In this document: positions 6,784-8,302 of the stretch, piece by piece
Layout: every line of letters starts with the position of its first letter
Numbering within the stretch: the stretch's first letter is position 1
Source of the DNA: Anaerolineae bacterium
GTDB lineage: Bacteria; Chloroflexota; Anaerolineae; Aggregatilineales; Phototrophicaceae
Reading direction: 5' to 3'
NCBI GenBank assembly: GCA_019912905.1
Contig: JAIOHO010000105.1
Coordinates: 1 to 8,302 of the forward strand
Length of the DNA stretch: 8,302 bases
The notes under the pieces: model-generated
What the model saw: the letters and a program-made list of their open reading frames with translations, nothing else
Database searches by the model: none
What the model was told of the DNA's origin: nothing
Made by a program: the position numbers and the translations under genes

Positions 6784-7311
6784 TCAGATCGGATCACAGA
6801 GGAATGCCTCTCCACGCAGATTCACGATCTCGACGTTAGGTGGAGGCCAGGTTGGATCGTTCGGATCGGTAGTCGACCAGCGGATCACGAAGCCAACGGC
6901 CAGATTACCGGCAGCGCCGCGACCATTCAGCACAAAACTGTCATTCATCTCAAATTGAATCGGCAGGCCACCCGCAGGTACAGATTGAATACTATGATTC
7001 GTATAAATAAAGCGGTAGGTATCGCCGTTGCTATCGACAGCGGTGCCTTTCACGACGTCATTAATGATGATCTGGCTGCTCCCATCAGAATTCTCTTTGG
7101 TATTGATGACCGCATGACGCTCACCCGTACCAGAAACAGAAAGGCCGGCGGGTAGACTTGGACACTGACCAGCAGGTATTGTCCAGGTCACGGTCTCGCG
7201 CACCGTTTCATGAATGTTCAGCGGTGGACCACCGCCATAGACTGCCGAGACGCCAATCAGGAAGATAAGCCCAAGCACCACAGGAACGAGGAACTTTCGA
7301 AAGGTTAACAT
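6784..7311 (-). CDS. Unrecognised secreted protein
   Basis: A 175-residue exported protein of unknown function. It begins with a signal peptide: basic residues at 5-6, a hydrophobic core about 7-22, and a likely cleavage after VSA (residue 23). The mature part is rich in beta-prone, Ser/Thr/Gly stretches and has no transmembrane segment. It has only two cysteines, C50 near the N-terminus and C172 three residues from the C-terminus, which could form a disulfide joining the two ends of a beta fold. No lipobox or catalytic motif is visible. AGGAG (7318-7322) lies 3 nt from the first ATG (7312-7314) and 6 nt from the second (7309-7311); the second is preferred. It is the first gene after a good promoter and precedes the four-helix membrane protein, so a role at the cell surface together with it is possible. 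Confidence 0.8.
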   Translation of the reverse strand: MLTFRKFLVPVVLGLIFLIGVSAVYGGGPPLNIHETVRETVTWTIPAGQCPSLPAGLSVSGTGERHAVINTKENSDGSSQIIINDVVKGTAVDSNGDTYRFIYTNHSIQSVPAGGLPIQFEMNDSFVLNGRGAAGNLAVGFVIRWSTTDPNDPTWPPPNVEIVNLRGEAFLCDPI

Positions 7312-7317
7312 CATTCA

Positions 7318-7322
7318 CTCCT
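7318..7322 (-). promoter_or_regulatory. Ribosome binding site of the secreted-protein gene
   Basis: AGGAG lies upstream of two adjacent ATG codons. The 6-nt spacing to the second ATG (7309-7311) is better than the 3-nt spacing to the first, which decides the chosen start. Confidence 0.65.
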
Positions 7323-7326
7323 AACC

Positions 7327-7342
7327 TAGATACATAGATACA
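7327..7342. repeat. Two tandem copies of an 8-bp unit in the leader
   Basis: TAGATACA is repeated twice head to tail (7327-7334, 7335-7342) and followed by a partial copy. It lies in the untranslated leader just upstream of the secreted-protein Shine-Dalgarno. It may be a simple slippage repeat; length variation would change leader length but not reading frame. Confidence 0.5.
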
Positions 7343-7414
7343 TACAGGCAGCAGAGCAAAAGATATCGAATTGAAAGATCGTCTGGGCGATGACGTTGGG
7401 AGGGTTCTACATTC

Positions 7415-7443
7415 ACTATAAGCTTTTATTACAAGAATTTCAA
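7415..7443 (-). promoter_or_regulatory. Sigma-70-type promoter for the secreted-protein gene
   Basis: On the minus strand, TTGAAA (7438-7443) and TATAGT (7415-7420) are separated by exactly 17 bp, each matching five of six consensus bases, in an AT-rich stretch. Transcription would start near 7408, leaving a leader of roughly 95 nt. It is the best -35/-10 pair in the window and probably drives both the secreted protein and the downstream membrane protein. Confidence 0.7.
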
Positions 7444-7660
7444 TTTTGGTAATTATTTCACGAAGACAGAACCTGCGGCCTTTCTCCTGGTCTGCGATTG
7501 CCAAGATGCAAGGCCCCTGTTCCAAACGTGATTACGATCGCTTTTTTTCAGAGGGCGGCTTACATTTTACAATCAGCGACCCTCGATTCCGCAAATGGTG
7601 GATCTGCGGACACCTTTTGACTTCCTCTTTTCTGGCTGGCTATCCTGAGCGCGGCAACAT
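7444..7660. other. Intergenic stretch with no supported gene
   Basis: Between the secreted-protein promoter and the cytochrome terminator I see no credible gene. An 82-codon plus-strand frame (7446-7694) exists, but it has no recognisable family features and runs into the terminator hairpin. A run of seven T (7542-7548) follows CGATCGC without a usable adjacent stem. Confidence 0.5.
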
Positions 7661-7692
7661 AAAAGGCCGGGCGCGTTGGGCACCCGACCTTT
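7661..7692 (-). terminator. Intrinsic terminator of the cytochrome gene
   Basis: On the minus strand a 13-bp stem (AAAGGTCGGGTGC with GCGCCCGGCCTTT, two G-U pairs) encloses a CCAAC loop and ends in TTTT. It begins 33 bp after the cytochrome stop codon. The A-rich opposite arm means it could also act weakly in the plus direction. It separates the cytochrome from the secreted-protein unit. Confidence 0.85.
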
Positions 7693-7725
7693 GAGAAGAG
7701 ACGTTACGGAAGTGATCCGCCCGGT

Positions 7726-8302
7726 TTAGTCCAGAATTTCTGGCCGCGTGAAGGTCGCAACCGCGTCTTCACCGCCGATGGCCTCGATGCTGTCGTACAT
7801 AACCTGCATGATGTAGCGCGGGTTATGAGCGAACGCGCCTGGGTCCTTGGCCGCGTACTGGTAGTTGTAGGCTGCCCGCAGCAGAGTCGGGGTCCAGCTG
7901 GCATAGCGGGTATCGCCGCTGACTTCGCCTTCATCCGTAACCCCATTGCCGTTGCCATCGATGAACCAGTATGGGTAGCTGGCCGAGTCGTAGATGATAG
8001 CGGTGCCGAGGGTATCCGCCGCGTAGCTCTGGATCGCCACCAGCAGGGCGTCATGGAACGACTGGATTTCGGATTCGATTGGTTCGGTCACGTCGCCGTC
8101 GCCGTCATAGTCCACCGGGTCCGCATCGAGCAGATCTTCATCCGCACGGATCATGCGGACGTCGGCAGCCGAGGTGATATCGACATTTTCGTGGCAGTCC
8201 GAACATTCTTCGAAGCGAACTTCCAGCGAGTGTTCGTTGTGGCAGTCCTGGCACTCGTCAAACCGGCGGGTGTGTTCGTTCTGCCCGCTGTATTCCTTGT
8301 CC
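7726..8302 (-). CDS. Multiheme c-type cytochrome, C-terminal part (runs off right edge)
   Basis: The minus-strand frame is open from the right edge to the stop at 7726-7728, giving 191 residues of a longer protein. Two heme-binding CxxCH motifs are present: CQDCH (8239-8253) and CSDCH (8191-8205). Each is preceded by a NEH triplet and an RF-[DE]-E stretch, so the heme units look repeated and the NEH histidines could be distal ligands. Downstream are two acidic calcium-type loops: an incomplete one (DYDGDGD) and a canonical 12-residue EF-hand-like loop, DGNGNGVTDEGE. The C-terminal part (SWTPTLLRAAYNYQYA, then KDPGAFAHNPRYIMQ) resembles the tail of multiheme cytochromes from environmental bacteria, as I recall. 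Such proteins are normally exported and carry electrons in the envelope; the signal peptide and further hemes would lie outside the window. An ATG at 8152-8154 is internal, not the start. A strong terminator follows. Confidence 0.88.
   Translation of the reverse strand, partial: DKEYSGQNEHTRRFDECQDCHNEHSLEVRFEECSDCHENVDITSAADVRMIRADEDLLDADPVDYDGDGDVTEPIESEIQSFHDALLVAIQSYAADTLGTAIIYDSASYPYWFIDGNGNGVTDEGEVSGDTRYASWTPTLLRAAYNYQYAAKDPGAFAHNPRYIMQVMYDSIEAIGGEDAVATFTRPEILD

Noticed and set aside
6541..7155. Plus-strand frame of 204 codons
   Set aside because: It spans two minus-strand genes and the gap between them, with no family features; the minus-strand genes have a signal peptide, membrane helices and good ribosome binding sites.
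7494..7549. GCGAT...ATCGC followed by a T-run as a plus-strand terminator
   Set aside because: The stem is only 5 bp with a loop of about 38 nt and no upstream plus-strand gene exists.
7446..7694. Plus-strand frame of 82 codons in the intergenic stretch
   Set aside because: No recognisable family, no good ribosome binding site noted, and it overlaps the promoter edge and the terminator hairpin.

Overview
The window looks like a piece of chromosome from a free-living, moderately GC-rich bacterium. The combination of an FbaB-type aldolase, a very long multi-PAS membrane kinase, a sulfatase-maturase-like radical SAM protein with a SEC-C tail and a multiheme cytochrome c would suit an anaerobic or facultative member of Chloroflexota (Anaerolineae-like). 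That assignment is inference from gene style, not from a marker gene. No tRNA, rRNA, CRISPR array, transposase or phage gene was seen.

Layout. (1) 1-680, minus: N-terminal two thirds of a class I fructose-bisphosphate aldolase (fbaB), running off the left edge. (2) 681-1015: divergent control region with a strong extended -10 promoter for fbaB, a hairpin between the fbaB Shine-Dalgarno and its start codon, a weaker promoter pointing at the kinase, and a nested hairpin in the kinase leader. (3) 1016-4576, plus: a 1186-residue orphan sensor histidine kinase with six membrane helices, six PAS domains (four of them near-copies in tandem), HisKA and HATPase. (4) 4563-5909, minus: anaerobic sulfatase-maturase-like radical SAM/SPASM enzyme with a C-terminal SEC-C zinc motif; its 3' end overlaps the kinase by 14 bp, tail to tail. 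(5) 5910-6092: control region with a candidate promoter, a 20-bp near-perfect palindrome and an 11-bp inverted repeat. (6) 6093-6641, minus: an unrecognised four-helix membrane protein built from two copies of a helix pair, each with HxxEH and [ED]xxxHxxxN. (7) 6784-7311, minus: an unrecognised secreted protein with two cysteines, behind a clear sigma-70-type promoter. (8) 7661-7692: a strong intrinsic terminator. (9) 7726-8302, minus: C-terminal end of a multiheme c-type cytochrome with EF-hand-like loops, cut by the right edge.

How they relate. From the 7415-7443 promoter the secreted protein and the four-helix membrane protein are probably co-transcribed, since no second promoter was seen between them; the maturase has its own candidate promoter but no obvious terminator separates it from them. 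The membrane protein (predicted outward-facing His/Glu clusters), the exported partner, the cytochrome and the Fe-S radical enzyme share a metal/redox and cell-envelope flavour, but a common pathway is only a hypothesis. The kinase has no response regulator and the maturase no sulfatase inside the window. The item most worth following is the internally duplicated HxxEH membrane protein and its secreted neighbour.
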